Source: Prosthecobacter sp. (lineage in GTDB: Bacteria; Verrucomicrobiota; Verrucomicrobiia; Verrucomicrobiales; Verrucomicrobiaceae). Taken from it: DNA of 64,000 bases. Location of the stretch: NCBI RefSeq assembly GCF_020439865.1, contig NZ_JAGRPF010000220.1, forward strand, positions 32,111-96,110, in the 5' to 3' direction. Under the pieces are notes generated by a model. The model made no database searches. It was given only the letters and a program-made list of their open reading frames with translations, and was not told where the DNA came from. Below are positions 33,997 to 43,054 of this stretch, one piece after another. Both the position numbers and the translations under genes were made by a program. The first letter of the stretch is position 1, and the number at the start of each line of letters is the position of its first letter.

Positions 33997-35094
33997 ATGA
34001 AGTCCCACCTCGTCGCCGCATTCTCCGTTTTCATGTTCACGCTGCCGGCCCCTGCTCAGAAGGCGGCCCCAGTCATCTCACCCGAGTTTCAGGACGACCA
34101 TTCCGTCGTCTTTCGGCTGCGCGGGCCGAAACTGGAAAGCGTGCTGCTGCGCGGGCAGTGGGACAAAAAGCAGGTGCCGATGACGAAGGACGCAGAAGGC
34201 CTCTGGAGCATCAATGTGCCGAATGTGCCGGCGGGCGTGTGGGAGTACAGTTTCATCGTGGACGGACTCACGATCATCGATCCGCTGAATCCGGCGCAAA
34301 AACCGCAGCGCAGTCCCAGCGCAAGCATCCTGCAGATTCCCGGCGATCCGCCGAATGTGTGGGACTTCCAGGATGTGCCGCACGGCACCGTGCATCAGCA
34401 CACGTATCTCTCGAAAGCGCTCGGCAAACAGCGCGGCGCGTGGGTTTACACACCGCCGGGTTATGAAACCGACACGAGCACGAAATACCCGCTCTTCGTG
34501 CTTCAGCATGGCTCAGGCGACCGTCATGAAACATGGGTCGTTCACGGCAAGGCGAACTGGATTCTCGACGACCTCATCGCCGCCGGCAAAGCGAAGCCGA
34601 TGATCGTCCTGATGATCGACGGGCACCCACTAGGCCAGGTGCCGCGCGAGGCGGCGGACAAGCGCAATGAATCGCTAAAAGCCTTCCAGCGCGAGCTGTT
34701 TGAGGACGCCATCCCGCTCGCTGAAAAACTTTACCGCGTGTCGCCGGAGCGCAAACAACGTGCCATCGCAGGCCTGAGCATGGGCGGCTGGCAGTCGCTC
34801 AGCATCGGCATGACGAATCTCGACCGGTTTGCCTGGATCGGCAGCTTCAGCGGTGCCGTCGATGAAAACGAGATCAAAACCGCGCTCGATGACGCGGCGG
34901 GCACGAATGCGAAACTCAAACTGCTGTGGATCGCCTGTGGCGAGAAGGACTTTCTCCTCGAACGTAACACGCAGCTCATCTCCACTCTCACAACACGCGG
35001 CATCACGCACGAATGGCGGCTCACATCCGGAGATCACTCCTGGCCCGTCTGGCGTGACTATCTCGCCGAGTTTGCACCGAAGCTGTTTCGTTAG
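33997..35094 (+). CDS. secreted esterase of the enterochelin-esterase/esterase D type with N-terminal E-set domain
   Basis: This 365-aa protein has a signal peptide (residues 1-19, AAFSVFMFTLPAPAQ). A CBM48-like immunoglobulin-fold domain follows (VLLRGQWDKKQVPMTK, GVWEYSFIVDG). An alpha/beta-hydrolase domain comes next, with GLSMGGWQS (Ser near residue 261), an Asp/Glu region (WIACGEKDFLLERN) and the closing His (GDHSWPVWR). Family knowledge: this layout occurs in feruloyl, acetyl or trilactone esterases. Position directly after opgH suggests that it could trim or decorate periplasmic glucans with acyl groups; this is inference. The ATG at 33997 fits the signal peptide, although a GTG at 33946 overlaps the opgH stop. 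Confidence 0.8.
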   Translation: MKSHLVAAFSVFMFTLPAPAQKAAPVISPEFQDDHSVVFRLRGPKLESVLLRGQWDKKQVPMTKDAEGLWSINVPNVPAGVWEYSFIVDGLTIIDPLNPAQKPQRSPSASILQIPGDPPNVWDFQDVPHGTVHQHTYLSKALGKQRGAWVYTPPGYETDTSTKYPLFVLQHGSGDRHETWVVHGKANWILDDLIAAGKAKPMIVLMIDGHPLGQVPREAADKRNESLKAFQRELFEDAIPLAEKLYRVSPERKQRAIAGLSMGGWQSLSIGMTNLDRFAWIGSFSGAVDENEIKTALDDAAGTNAKLKLLWIACGEKDFLLERNTQLISTLTTRGITHEWRLTSGDHSWPVWRDYLAEFAPKLFR

Positions 35095-35735
35095 CTGCCA
35101 AAATTCCCCGGGGGCTTGGGTCCAGGTTCCGGCGTGACGGGTTTTTCTTTTTTCTTGTCCTCTGGCTTCGGCGTTTCAGCTGCTTCGGATTTCTTTTCCG
35201 GCGGCTTGCGGAATGAGGGCGAAGACGAAGGGCTGGCACCCGGCCGAACCCGAAAGCCTTGGGAAAGGCGGCTGTTCAGCATCTCAACCTCGTTCGGTTC
35301 AAGTTTGCCGTTCCCATTCTGATCGAGACGCGACATGATTCGACCACCTGCGATCATCTTCTGCAGTCCTTCTACTTCGTCGGCATCGATCTTGTGGTTG
35401 CCGTTTTTGTCGATGCGCTGAAATCCGGCGAGCATTCGCTCCTTGCGATCGCCAGCGGCCGATGGCTTCGGCTTTTCCACCTCGGCCAGCTCGATCTCGC
35501 CGTTGTTGTTCTTGTCGAGACTCTTCAGCGCTGTGAACGCCTTTTGCAGCGCTGGAAGCTCGTCGGCATCGATCTGACGATCTCCGTTCTTGTCGAAGGT
35601 CTTGAGGACTTCGGCAGCGACACCGTCGTGAGGTGCGGCGGATTTCTTTGGACGCTTGGCGTCCTTGGCGGCAAACGCCGCTGCGGGCAGCAGAGCTGCC
35701 ACAAGCACCAGGGTGCGAAATGGGGTCGTTCTCAT
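35091..35735 (-). CDS. exported protein with four EF-hand calcium-binding loops
   Basis: A signal peptide (residues 1-22, LVAALLPAAAFA) is followed by four canonical 12-residue EF-hand loops starting D-x-N/D and ending Glu: residues 48-59 (DKNGDRQIDADE), 74-85, 109-120 and 138-149. They form two pairs as in calmodulin-like proteins. The last 65 residues are a Pro/Lys/Ser-rich tail. Family knowledge: exported EF-hand proteins are frequent in PVC bacteria and likely bind calcium in the periplasm or at the surface; partners are unknown. The gene is convergent with the esterase gene and their stops overlap by 4 nt. Confidence 0.9.
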   Translation of the reverse strand: MRTTPFRTLVLVAALLPAAAFAAKDAKRPKKSAAPHDGVAAEVLKTFDKNGDRQIDADELPALQKAFTALKSLDKNNNGEIELAEVEKPKPSAAGDRKERMLAGFQRIDKNGNHKIDADEVEGLQKMIAGGRIMSRLDQNGNGKLEPNEVEMLNSRLSQGFRVRPGASPSSSPSFRKPPEKKSEAAETPKPEDKKKEKPVTPEPGPKPPGNFGS

Positions 35736-35800
35736 ACCCGGTGAAACGTCCGATCCCGGGCAAGGTTGCGGGCGGAATGTACCCGCTTTGCGGTTATAGG

Positions 35801-36745
35801 TTATAGCATCGCCGCCAGTTCAGCCGCGAGCTGCTTCGCCTCATGAACCGGGCGATGGGCTTCGCGCTCGACCGGCGGCAGCGAAAGATCAGCCTCGTTG
35901 AAGACGCGCACCGCCATGTGGAGCTGCTGGTCTTTGATCCAGGTGTGTGCACCGACCGGCGTCTGACAGCCGGCGCCGAGGATTTTCAGGAATTCGCGTT
36001 CGGCGGTGACGCGTGATTCGGTTTCGGCGTGATTGAGCGCTCGGATCGCCTGACACGAGGCCTCGTCACCTGCTCGGCATTCGATCGCAATGGCCCCCTG
36101 TCCGGCGGCTGGAAGAAACTTCACGGGATCCAGCACGAGACCGTAGAGCGTGTGCGTGTCGATGTGAATGCGGCTGAGATTCGCATTGAGCAAACCGAGC
36201 CGCAGCAATCCAGCAGCAGCAAGCAGCACGGCATCGAGCGGTTCATCGCCGATCACCTTCTTGACGCGCGTGGGCACATTGCCGCGGATCTCGACGATCT
36301 GGATGTCAGGGCGCAGGAACTTGAGCTGAGCGGCGCGGCGCACGCTGCTGGTGCCGACGCGGGCGCCCTGCGGCAGTGTTTCCAACGTGTAAGGCTGCGC
36401 TGTGACGAGCACGTCTTCGATCGCCGCACGCGGAAGCACGGCGGCGATGGTGAATCCGGCGGCGAGGTCACTCGGCACGTCCTTCAAACTGTGTACGGCC
36501 GCGTCGATCTGCCCGCCTTCGAGGGCGATTTCGAGCTCCTTGATGAAGATGCCTTTGTCCACCTGCGCGACGTCGCTGAACTCGGAGAAGCGCAGATCCT
36601 GGCGCTTGTCACCGCTCGTCTGAATGATCTGACGCTCGATGCGCAGATGCGGGTGCGCTGTCTGCAACTCCGCGGTGACCATGTTCGTCTGCGTGAGGGC
36701 CAGTTCGCTGCCGCGGGTGCCGAGGGTGATTTTTTCGATGCTCAT
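35801..36745 (-). CDS. hemC: porphobilinogen deaminase (hydroxymethylbilane synthase)
   Basis: The enzyme joins four porphobilinogens into hydroxymethylbilane in tetrapyrrole synthesis, in the cytoplasm. The 314-aa protein has the family signatures GTRGSELAL (9-17), HSLKDVP (85-91), GTSSVRR (131-137) and RGNVPTR (154-160). The Cys that carries the dipyrromethane cofactor is in GAGCQTPVGAH (Cys260). It is the last gene of the ccsA/hemX-hemA-hemC set and overlaps the hemA stop by 4 nt, so translation is probably coupled. Confidence 0.97.
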   Translation of the reverse strand: MSIEKITLGTRGSELALTQTNMVTAELQTAHPHLRIERQIIQTSGDKRQDLRFSEFSDVAQVDKGIFIKELEIALEGGQIDAAVHSLKDVPSDLAAGFTIAAVLPRAAIEDVLVTAQPYTLETLPQGARVGTSSVRRAAQLKFLRPDIQIVEIRGNVPTRVKKVIGDEPLDAVLLAAAGLLRLGLLNANLSRIHIDTHTLYGLVLDPVKFLPAAGQGAIAIECRAGDEASCQAIRALNHAETESRVTAEREFLKILGAGCQTPVGAHTWIKDQQLHMAVRVFNEADLSLPPVEREAHRPVHEAKQLAAELAAML

Positions 36746-37818
36746 GAAACGATGATGCCGTGATGGGAATGGCCGGGAGGATTGAGGAAGCCAAATTTTT
36801 CGAGCTGCTCCTCGATGATGCGCTCGCAGGCGGCGAGCTGACGCTCGCGCTCGCGGCGGCCTTCATCGGCGATGGCCTGCAGCGCGTCGATGTCGTAGAG
36901 ATAGACGCCTTCGATCTCGTTCACCGCCGGATCCGCATCGCGCGGCACGGCGATGTCGATGATGAGCAGCGGTTCCCAGCGGCGCTTGCGCATGGTCTGC
37001 TCGATCTGCTCCGGTTTGATGACAAAATGCGGTGCGCTGGTGCTGGAGATGATGACATCGACCTCGTGCAACGCGTGTTCCCATTCGTCGAACTTCATCG
37101 CGGTGCCCTTCATCTCGGTGGCGAGTTCCACCGCCTTGTCGTAGCTGCGGTTGGAGACGATCACGCTCTTCGCACCACGTGAGAGCAGGCTCTGCGCGCA
37201 GGTGCGGCTCATTTCACCCGCGCCGACGAGCATGACGCGGCATTCCTTGAGATCGTGGACCTTTTCCGCGAGATCGACGGCCACGCTGCCGACGCTGGTG
37301 GAACCACGCTGAATGGTGGTCTCGTTGCGGACCTTTTTGCCGACGGTGAAGGCCTGCTGGAAGAGCTTGTTGAGCGAGCGACTCGTTGTACCGGTGTCGA
37401 GCGCGAGTTTGTAGGCCGCCTTGACCTGGCCAAAGATTTCGGTTTCGCCCAGCACCATGGAATCCAGCCCGCTGACGACACGGAACAGATGACGCGCAGT
37501 CTCGGCGGAATCGAGATTGTAGAGCACGAGAGCTTCCGCGTGCTCGGGCTGCAGTTTGAAATGGGTGACGAGATATTCGCGCAGCGCTTCGTGGCCGTCC
37601 TTGCCGCTGGGCAGCCCATGGGTGGCGTACAATTCCACGCGATTGCAGGTGCTGAGCACCACGCATTCCTCGAAGCCCGGGAGTCCGCGCACCTGCTGCA
37701 CCGCATGCGGCACCTGCGCTTCGGGAAAGGCGAGACGCTCACGCACCTCGACGGGCGTGGTTTTGTAGTTCAGGCCTACACAGACGAGGCCGCTGCGGTT
37801 GTCCGTCGGCTCAGGCAT
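36742..37818 (-). CDS. hemA: glutamyl-tRNA reductase
   Basis: This NADPH-dependent enzyme reduces glutamyl-tRNA to glutamate-1-semialdehyde, the first committed step of the C5 haem pathway. The 358-aa protein shows GLNYKTTPVEVRE at the start, the catalytic Cys in LSTCNRVELYA (Cys58), the VLGETEIFGQVK segment, the NADPH-binding MLVGAGEMSRTC, and the dimerisation helix at the end. It is shorter than typical HemA (about 420 aa), mainly in the C-terminal dimerisation region. It overlaps hemC by 4 nt and the upstream ccsA-like gene by 8 nt. Confidence 0.95.
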   Translation of the reverse strand: MPEPTDNRSGLVCVGLNYKTTPVEVRERLAFPEAQVPHAVQQVRGLPGFEECVVLSTCNRVELYATHGLPSGKDGHEALREYLVTHFKLQPEHAEALVLYNLDSAETARHLFRVVSGLDSMVLGETEIFGQVKAAYKLALDTGTTSRSLNKLFQQAFTVGKKVRNETTIQRGSTSVGSVAVDLAEKVHDLKECRVMLVGAGEMSRTCAQSLLSRGAKSVIVSNRSYDKAVELATEMKGTAMKFDEWEHALHEVDVIISSTSAPHFVIKPEQIEQTMRKRRWEPLLIIDIAVPRDADPAVNEIEGVYLYDIDALQAIADEGRRERERQLAACERIIEEQLEKFGFLNPPGHSHHGIIVS

Positions 37819-38587
37819 GCGTGACGATCCACAGGGAGATGAACGGCAGGATGAAGCCGATGACAGCCAGCCACGCGGTTTTGCGCGGCGAAGTAAAATG
37901 CTTCCACATCAGGATGGTGATGACGGCATACAGGCCCCACACCACCCAGGAGAAAACGATCTTCGGATTCGACACCGAGGTGTGCAGCGCAAAGGAGATG
38001 CCCAGCGAAACGCTCAGCAGCAGGAGACCGAGGCGAACAAGCCGCTGGATCGCACTCGCGAGACCCTGAATCGGCGGCAGCTGATAAAACAGCCCGCCGA
38101 TCTGGTGACGCTTGAGCATGCGCTCCTGCACGAGATACATGACGCCGGTGATGCAGGCCAGGGCGAAAGCCGCGTAGGCGATCAAGGCCACCGCGGCGTG
38201 CAGTTCGATGAGCGCGTTGATTTTGCCTCTCGGCGGGTAAGGAGCAAAGCCGCCGATCAGCGCGAGAATGTGCATGATGCTGACCAGCGGTGCGGTGAAG
38301 AGGCCGAGCAATGACAGCCGGAACGCGGAACCGACCAAGAAATAGAGCAACACGATGCTCCACGCGATGAACACGAGGATGTCCGGCAGGCTCTTCATCG
38401 GACATTGGCCGACTTCCTCACCGCGGACGTAGATGAAACCGGTCTGCAGCGCGAATCCGAGCGCCATGAACACGACGCGCGCGCGCCTTTCCTTCCAAGC
38501 GCCGGACTTGAGCGCCAGCAGGGCCTGCACGACCGCGCCCACAAAGGTGAGCGTGGCGGCAAGAAGAAGCTGCTGGGCGGGCGTCAT
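37811..38587 (-). CDS. CcsA/HemX-like cytochrome c assembly membrane protein
   Basis: This 258-aa protein has about eight hydrophobic helices and belongs to the CcmC/CcsA/ResC cytochrome c assembly family (PF01578 type). Useful marks are HILALIGGFAPYPP, the conserved His in LIELHAAVALIAYAAF and a later FALHTSVSNPKIVFSWVVW. The tryptophan-rich haem signature of CcsA is only partly seen, which fits better with HemX. In Bacillus hemX sits before hemA and hemC, the same order as here, and HemX affects HemA levels. Start ATG 38587. It is divergent from apt. Confidence 0.85.
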   Translation of the reverse strand: MTPAQQLLLAATLTFVGAVVQALLALKSGAWKERRARVVFMALGFALQTGFIYVRGEEVGQCPMKSLPDILVFIAWSIVLLYFLVGSAFRLSLLGLFTAPLVSIMHILALIGGFAPYPPRGKINALIELHAAVALIAYAAFALACITGVMYLVQERMLKRHQIGGLFYQLPPIQGLASAIQRLVRLGLLLLSVSLGISFALHTSVSNPKIVFSWVVWGLYAVITILMWKHFTSPRKTAWLAVIGFILPFISLWIVTHA

Positions 38588-38690
38588 GAAAACGGGGGGC
38601 GGATACTCGCGGTCATGGGTGGGTTTCGCAAGGGTGAAGGCAATTCTCGCCGCAATGTTGCCATCGCTTGCGCATCCCCGCATCTCCTCC

Positions 38691-39236
38691 ATGATCGCTG
38701 GAATGGCCCCAGACATCCTCGACAACATCCGCAGCACGATCCGCGACGTGCCCGACTTCCCGAAGCCGGGCATCGTTTTCAAGGACATCACCCCGGTGCT
38801 GGCGAATCCGGTGCTGCTGGCGCAGGCGGTGGACGGCATGATCGAGTCCACAGGCATCACCCAGGTGGACAAGGTCGTTGGGATCGACGCCCGCGGGTTC
38901 ATCTTCGGCGCCCTGATCGCGGAGCGCCTGGGTGCGGGATTCATTCCGGTGCGGAAAAAAGGCAAGCTGCCCTGGCAGACGCGGGGCGTGGATTACGCAC
39001 TCGAGTACGGGACCAACTCTGTCGAAATGCACCTCGACGCCATCAACCCGGGTGAAACGGTGCTCCTGGCCGATGACCTTCTGGCAACCGGCGGAACAGC
39101 GGGTGCCGCGCTGCATCTCATCGAGCAGGCGGGCGGCAAGGTGCTGGGCAGCACATTTTTCATCGAACTCACCTTTCTCGGCGGCCGGGAAAAAGTAAGC
39201 GGATCCGGCCCGGTTCACGCTCTCGTCACCTACTGA
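38691..39236 (+). CDS. apt: adenine phosphoribosyltransferase
   Basis: The enzyme salvages adenine by joining it to PRPP to give AMP. The 181-aa protein has the APT pattern IRDVPDFPKPGIVFKDITP at the N-terminus, GIDARGFIFG, and the PRPP-binding motif VLLADDLLATGGTA (124-137). The length is normal (170-180 aa). Two close starts exist, 38691 (MIAGMAPD) and 38703 (MAPD). It is followed after 11 nt by glnD, so the two are likely co-transcribed. Confidence 0.96.
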   Translation: MIAGMAPDILDNIRSTIRDVPDFPKPGIVFKDITPVLANPVLLAQAVDGMIESTGITQVDKVVGIDARGFIFGALIAERLGAGFIPVRKKGKLPWQTRGVDYALEYGTNSVEMHLDAINPGETVLLADDLLATGGTAGAALHLIEQAGGKVLGSTFFIELTFLGGREKVSGSGPVHALVTY

Positions 39237-39247
39237 ACCCAGCTGCG

Positions 39248-42034
39248 ATGACGGAACGTGACTACCTGCGCCACCTGAACAAGAGCGCGCAGAAATTCTT
39301 CCCGCCCGACGACAAGCTGCCACGTGGCCGTGCCGAAACGCTGCGACAGGCAAAGCGGTTTCTGAAGATCAAGGAGCAGCGCATCAAACAGCGGCACCAT
39401 TCGGGCAGTTTCAGCGGGGCCGAGATCTGCCGCATGCGTTCGGACATGATCGATCTCCTCGTGCGTGTCCTCTGGGAGGAAAGCGTCTCGACGCTGCCCC
39501 CTGAGACACGCGCCAAGCTCAACGTAAGCGTCATAGCCCACGGCGGTTACGGCCGCCGCGTGATGAGCCCGGGGAGCGATGTGGATCTCACCTTCATGTT
39601 TCCCGGCAACAGCGGCAGGGTCTCCTCCGAGATCGCCCAGCTGATCCGCGAATACCTGCTCTACTTCTATGATTTGAAGTTCAAGGTCGGCCATGGATCA
39701 CGGTCCGTGGGCGAGTGCATCGCCTTGGCGAACGAGAACATGGAGACGAAGACGGCGCTGATGGAGGCGCGCTTTATCACCGGCCAGAAAGCGGCGTTCG
39801 ACGAGTTTCGGTCCCGTTTTGACAAGGAGTGCATGGACGGCCAGGAGACGCAGTTCCTGAAGCTGCGGCAGATGGACCTGAACGCACGCCACAAAAAGTA
39901 CGATAACACGCCATTCGTGCAGGAACCGCATGTGAAAAACGGCTGCGGCGGCCTGCGTGACTACCAGAACCTGATCTGGATGACGTATGCGCGGCATCGC
40001 ACGCTGAACCCGAAGGATCTGGTGAGCCTAGGCCTGATCTCCAAGGCGGGCTGGAAGGAAGTGGAGCAGGGGTATGCGTTCATCCTGCGAGTGCGCAATG
40101 AGATGCACTACACGGAAAAGCGCGCAGAAGATCTGCTCACCCTTCGCCTTCAAGGTCCGGTGGCCACGCATCTGGGCTACCGCCACAAGCGCATCCTGCG
40201 CCGCATCGAAGCGCTGATGCACGACTACTACACAGCCACCCGTGACATCCTGCAGCGCAGCAACGAGGTGATGGACCGCTTTCACCTGCAGGCGCTGGAG
40301 AACGGTCCCAAGAAGGGCAGGCTCATGGGCTTCCTGGCGCGCAGCCGTAAGGAGAAGCAGCAGGAGAGCTTCGACGGCTTTATCCGCAAGCATGAGCGCG
40401 TCTATGCGGAAGGTCCGACGATCTTCAAAGAAGACCCCGAACGCCTGATGCGGCTGTTTCTGCACACGCAGAAACGCCATCTGCGCCTCAGCCCCGACCT
40501 GTTTCAGCTCATTCAGGACAACTTCCGTCTGGTGGACTCCAGCTTCCGCTACAGCAAGACCAACCGCGAGACCTTCGAGGCCATTCTCACCAACAAAGGC
40601 GATGCCGCACGGACTCTGCGGCAAATGCACCGCGTCGGCTTTCTCGGGCGCTTCATGCCGGAGTTCGGTGCGCTGACCAACCTCGTGCAGCACGAGTTTT
40701 TCCATCTCTACACCGCGGATGAGCACACCCTGCGCACGATCGACAAGCTCGACGAGTTGAGCGATCCCACCCTCAAGGGAGCGGAGCTCTACCAGCAGCT
40801 CTTCCACGACCTCCAACAGCCCTACGTCCTCTATCTCGCGCTGCTGCTGCATGATGCGGGCCGCGCATTGAACAAGAAGACCCACAGCGACGAAAGCACC
40901 ACGCTTGCCGCCGCCGTCTCCCGGCGTCTGCAGGTCAAAGGCGAACGTCGTCGTCTCCTGCTCTTCCTCGTCGACAATCATCTGCTGATGTACCGCACCG
41001 CGACGACGAAGAGCCTCGATGATCCGCAGGTGATCGAAGAATTCGCCGGCATCGTGCGCACCAAGGAGAATCTCGACACGCTGCTGCTCATGACTTACGC
41101 CGACTCGAAGGGCACGAGCGACAAGAGCTGGTCCGGCTACAAAGAAGCTTCCATTCGGCAGCTCTACCACAGCACGCTGCGCTTCATGAACGCCCCGGCG
41201 GACTTCATGCGCAACGTGCAGGTGCCACTGGAGGAATTGAAGAAAGAAGTGTCACGGCGTCTTGGCGCCGGATTCGAAGCCGAAGTGGACGCGCACTTCC
41301 GCCACATGCCACCGTCGTATTTCAACTTCCGCGAAGCCGAACTCATCGCCGCGCATCTGCGCCAGTTCCGTTTGTTCTTCGAACAACTGATTCGGGAAGA
41401 AGCCGTCGCCGGCCTGCTCCCGGTCATGAGCTGGGAGGACCATGTGGACCAAGGCTACAGCGAACTCACCGTCGTCTGCTGGGACCGCCATCTGCTGCTT
41501 GCACGCATCTCCGGTGCACTCGCGGCAGAGAACATCAACATTCTCAGCGCCGACCTCTACCAGCGTGCCGACCATCTCGTGCTGGACATCTTCCGCGTGT
41601 GCAACACGAACTTCGCGGCCGTCACGACGAAGAGCGCACGCAACAGGGTCGAAGAATCCGTGCGCAAGGCCTTCCGTGGACAGGACTTCGATTTCAGTGA
41701 GGCCATTGCGGAAAAGCTCGGCAAATCCATCACCATGCTCGATGAGATCGGCGAGGAAATCCCGCAGCGCATCTACGTGAACAACCATCTCTCGCCGGAT
41801 CAGACCGTGCTGGAGCTCCAACTGGTGGACCGCCTGGGTCTGCTCTATGACATCTTCATGGCCATCGGCCGCCTCGGTCACAACGTCACCCACGCACGCA
41901 TCAGCACCGAAAAGGGCGTCGCCATCGACGCCGTTTACGTTCAGGATGAGAACAACCACAAACTGACCGACCGCGCGCAGCTGGAAGAACTTGAACGCAT
42001 CGTGTCCGCCGCCACCCATTTGCGCCTGCATTAG
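39248..42034 (+). CDS. glnD: bifunctional PII uridylyltransferase / uridylyl-removing enzyme
   Basis: GlnD senses glutamine and uridylylates or deuridylylates the PII signal protein. The 928 residues hold the expected domains. The nucleotidyltransferase carries HGGYGRRVMSPGSDVDL near 97-116, whose paired Asp bind metal. The following PII-UTase helical region includes VKNGCGGLRDYQNL, and the HD domain has LLHDAGRALNKKTHSDE near 533. Two ACT domains close it (near 737, ELTVVCWDRHLLLARISG, and near 855, VLELQLVDRLGLLYDI). The length is close to the usual 850-930. No glnB or glnK is in the window. The neighbour apt is not a functional partner. Confidence 0.95.
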   Translation: MTERDYLRHLNKSAQKFFPPDDKLPRGRAETLRQAKRFLKIKEQRIKQRHHSGSFSGAEICRMRSDMIDLLVRVLWEESVSTLPPETRAKLNVSVIAHGGYGRRVMSPGSDVDLTFMFPGNSGRVSSEIAQLIREYLLYFYDLKFKVGHGSRSVGECIALANENMETKTALMEARFITGQKAAFDEFRSRFDKECMDGQETQFLKLRQMDLNARHKKYDNTPFVQEPHVKNGCGGLRDYQNLIWMTYARHRTLNPKDLVSLGLISKAGWKEVEQGYAFILRVRNEMHYTEKRAEDLLTLRLQGPVATHLGYRHKRILRRIEALMHDYYTATRDILQRSNEVMDRFHLQALENGPKKGRLMGFLARSRKEKQQESFDGFIRKHERVYAEGPTIFKEDPERLMRLFLHTQKRHLRLSPDLFQLIQDNFRLVDSSFRYSKTNRETFEAILTNKGDAARTLRQMHRVGFLGRFMPEFGALTNLVQHEFFHLYTADEHTLRTIDKLDELSDPTLKGAELYQQLFHDLQQPYVLYLALLLHDAGRALNKKTHSDESTTLAAAVSRRLQVKGERRRLLLFLVDNHLLMYRTATTKSLDDPQVIEEFAGIVRTKENLDTLLLMTYADSKGTSDKSWSGYKEASIRQLYHSTLRFMNAPADFMRNVQVPLEELKKEVSRRLGAGFEAEVDAHFRHMPPSYFNFREAELIAAHLRQFRLFFEQLIREEAVAGLLPVMSWEDHVDQGYSELTVVCWDRHLLLARISGALAAENINILSADLYQRADHLVLDIFRVCNTNFAAVTTKSARNRVEESVRKAFRGQDFDFSEAIAEKLGKSITMLDEIGEEIPQRIYVNNHLSPDQTVLELQLVDRLGLLYDIFMAIGRLGHNVTHARISTEKGVAIDAVYVQDENNHKLTDRAQLEELERIVSAATHLRLH

Positions 42035-42053
42035 GCGAAAGCTTGAACGCTGT

Positions 42054-42893
42054 TTACTTCAGGAGGCCGCTGTCCGTGAGCCATTCCACGAAACGGTCCG
42101 GCCACCTCGCCGCAGCACTGGGTTTGGCGTCGGGTTTGTAACCGAAGCCGTGACCGGCGTTGGCATACATGTGCATCTCGGCCTTCACGCCGGCGGCCTT
42201 GTATTTGAGGTAGAGGGTGGCCATGCCTTCAGAGATGTCGGGCCGGTCGTTGTAACCGGCGGCGATGAAGAGCGGCGGCATGCCTTTCTCGGCACTGAAG
42301 AGTCCTGAGGTGCCAGGGTAGATGAGGCCTTGGAAGTCGGGGCGGCTGGACTGCTGCTCGATGGGATCGGCGGCGTCCTTTTTGCCGGGATCATTCGTCA
42401 TAGCAGCGAATGCGGCGAGTTCGCCTCCGGCAGAGAAGCCGAGGATGCCAATACGATCCGGCTGAATGTGCCATTCGGCAGCACGGCTCCGGATGGTTCG
42501 GATGGCGCGCCGGGCGTCGGCCATGGCATGATCTTGGATGGTGTAAGTGCTGCCAGGCTCGCGGGCGAGGCGGTACTTGAGCACAAAGGCGGCGATGCCG
42601 TGGTCGCGGAACCATTCGGCGAGCGCGTAGCCCTCGTGGCCAAGGCAAAGCTTGGAATGACCGCCGCCTGGGCAGATGATGACGGCAGTGCCGGTTGCCT
42701 TGTCTGCCTCGGGGACGTAGGGCGTGATCGTGGGATTGTGGACGTTGCAGACGTTGTTGCCTTCGATCTTCTCCGTCTCGGCAGTGCGGGCTTCAGAACC
42801 GGGGGCGCCGTGGGGCCAGAGCGGCAGGGCGGGAGGGGTTTCGGCGGCGAAACAGGCGACTGGCAGGGCGAACGCGGCGAGGAGGAATTTCAT
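42054..42893 (-). CDS. secreted alpha/beta-hydrolase, acetyl-xylan-esterase-like
   Basis: This 279-aa protein has a signal peptide (residues 1-16, AAFALPVACFAAE) and opens with LPLWPHGAPGSEA, as in the Axe/BD-FAE group of carbohydrate esterases. It has a PGGGHSKLCLGHEG oxyanion region, the nucleophile GFSAGGELA (Ser) and the His in GHGFGYKP. Family knowledge: members remove acetyl groups from xylan or other glycans. It is convergent with glnD and divergent from rpmH, thus monocistronic. A different subgroup from the other two esterases of the window, judged by the N-terminal motif. Confidence 0.85.
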   Translation of the reverse strand: MKFLLAAFALPVACFAAETPPALPLWPHGAPGSEARTAETEKIEGNNVCNVHNPTITPYVPEADKATGTAVIICPGGGHSKLCLGHEGYALAEWFRDHGIAAFVLKYRLAREPGSTYTIQDHAMADARRAIRTIRSRAAEWHIQPDRIGILGFSAGGELAAFAAMTNDPGKKDAADPIEQQSSRPDFQGLIYPGTSGLFSAEKGMPPLFIAAGYNDRPDISEGMATLYLKYKAAGVKAEMHMYANAGHGFGYKPDAKPSAAARWPDRFVEWLTDSGLLK

Positions 42894-42945
42894 GGGCGAG
42901 GCATAACGCTCAAACCCGCGATTTTTAAGCGAATTGATCGCCTGA

Positions 42946-42973
42946 TTGACAAATGGGCGGCTCCCGCTAGTTT
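42946..42973 (+). promoter_or_regulatory. candidate sigma-70 promoter of the rpmH operon
   Basis: A perfect -35 hexamer TTGACA (42946-42951) is followed, after 16 bases, by TAGTTT (42968-42973), a weak match to TATAAT. It lies about 80 nt upstream of rpmH in the only intergenic space before that operon, and points the right way. A GC-rich leader of about 70 nt would result. The -10 is not convincing alone, so the call is moderate. Confidence 0.5.
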
Positions 42974-43054
42974 CGCGCCCCCTTTTCGAAGGGAGGCCGT
43001 GATTTGTCCGGCCTCAGCCGACATTTTTTAAAATTTTCACCACCCCACACGCCC

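Noticed and set aside
35736..35800. Terminator after hemC (GCGGG...CCCGC)
   Set aside because: The stem is only 5 bp with a 9-nt loop and no T run.
42894..43054. Replication origin beside rpmH
   Set aside because: The gap is only 161 nt, no DnaA-box cluster (TTATCCACA) was noticed, and dnaA/dnaN are absent.
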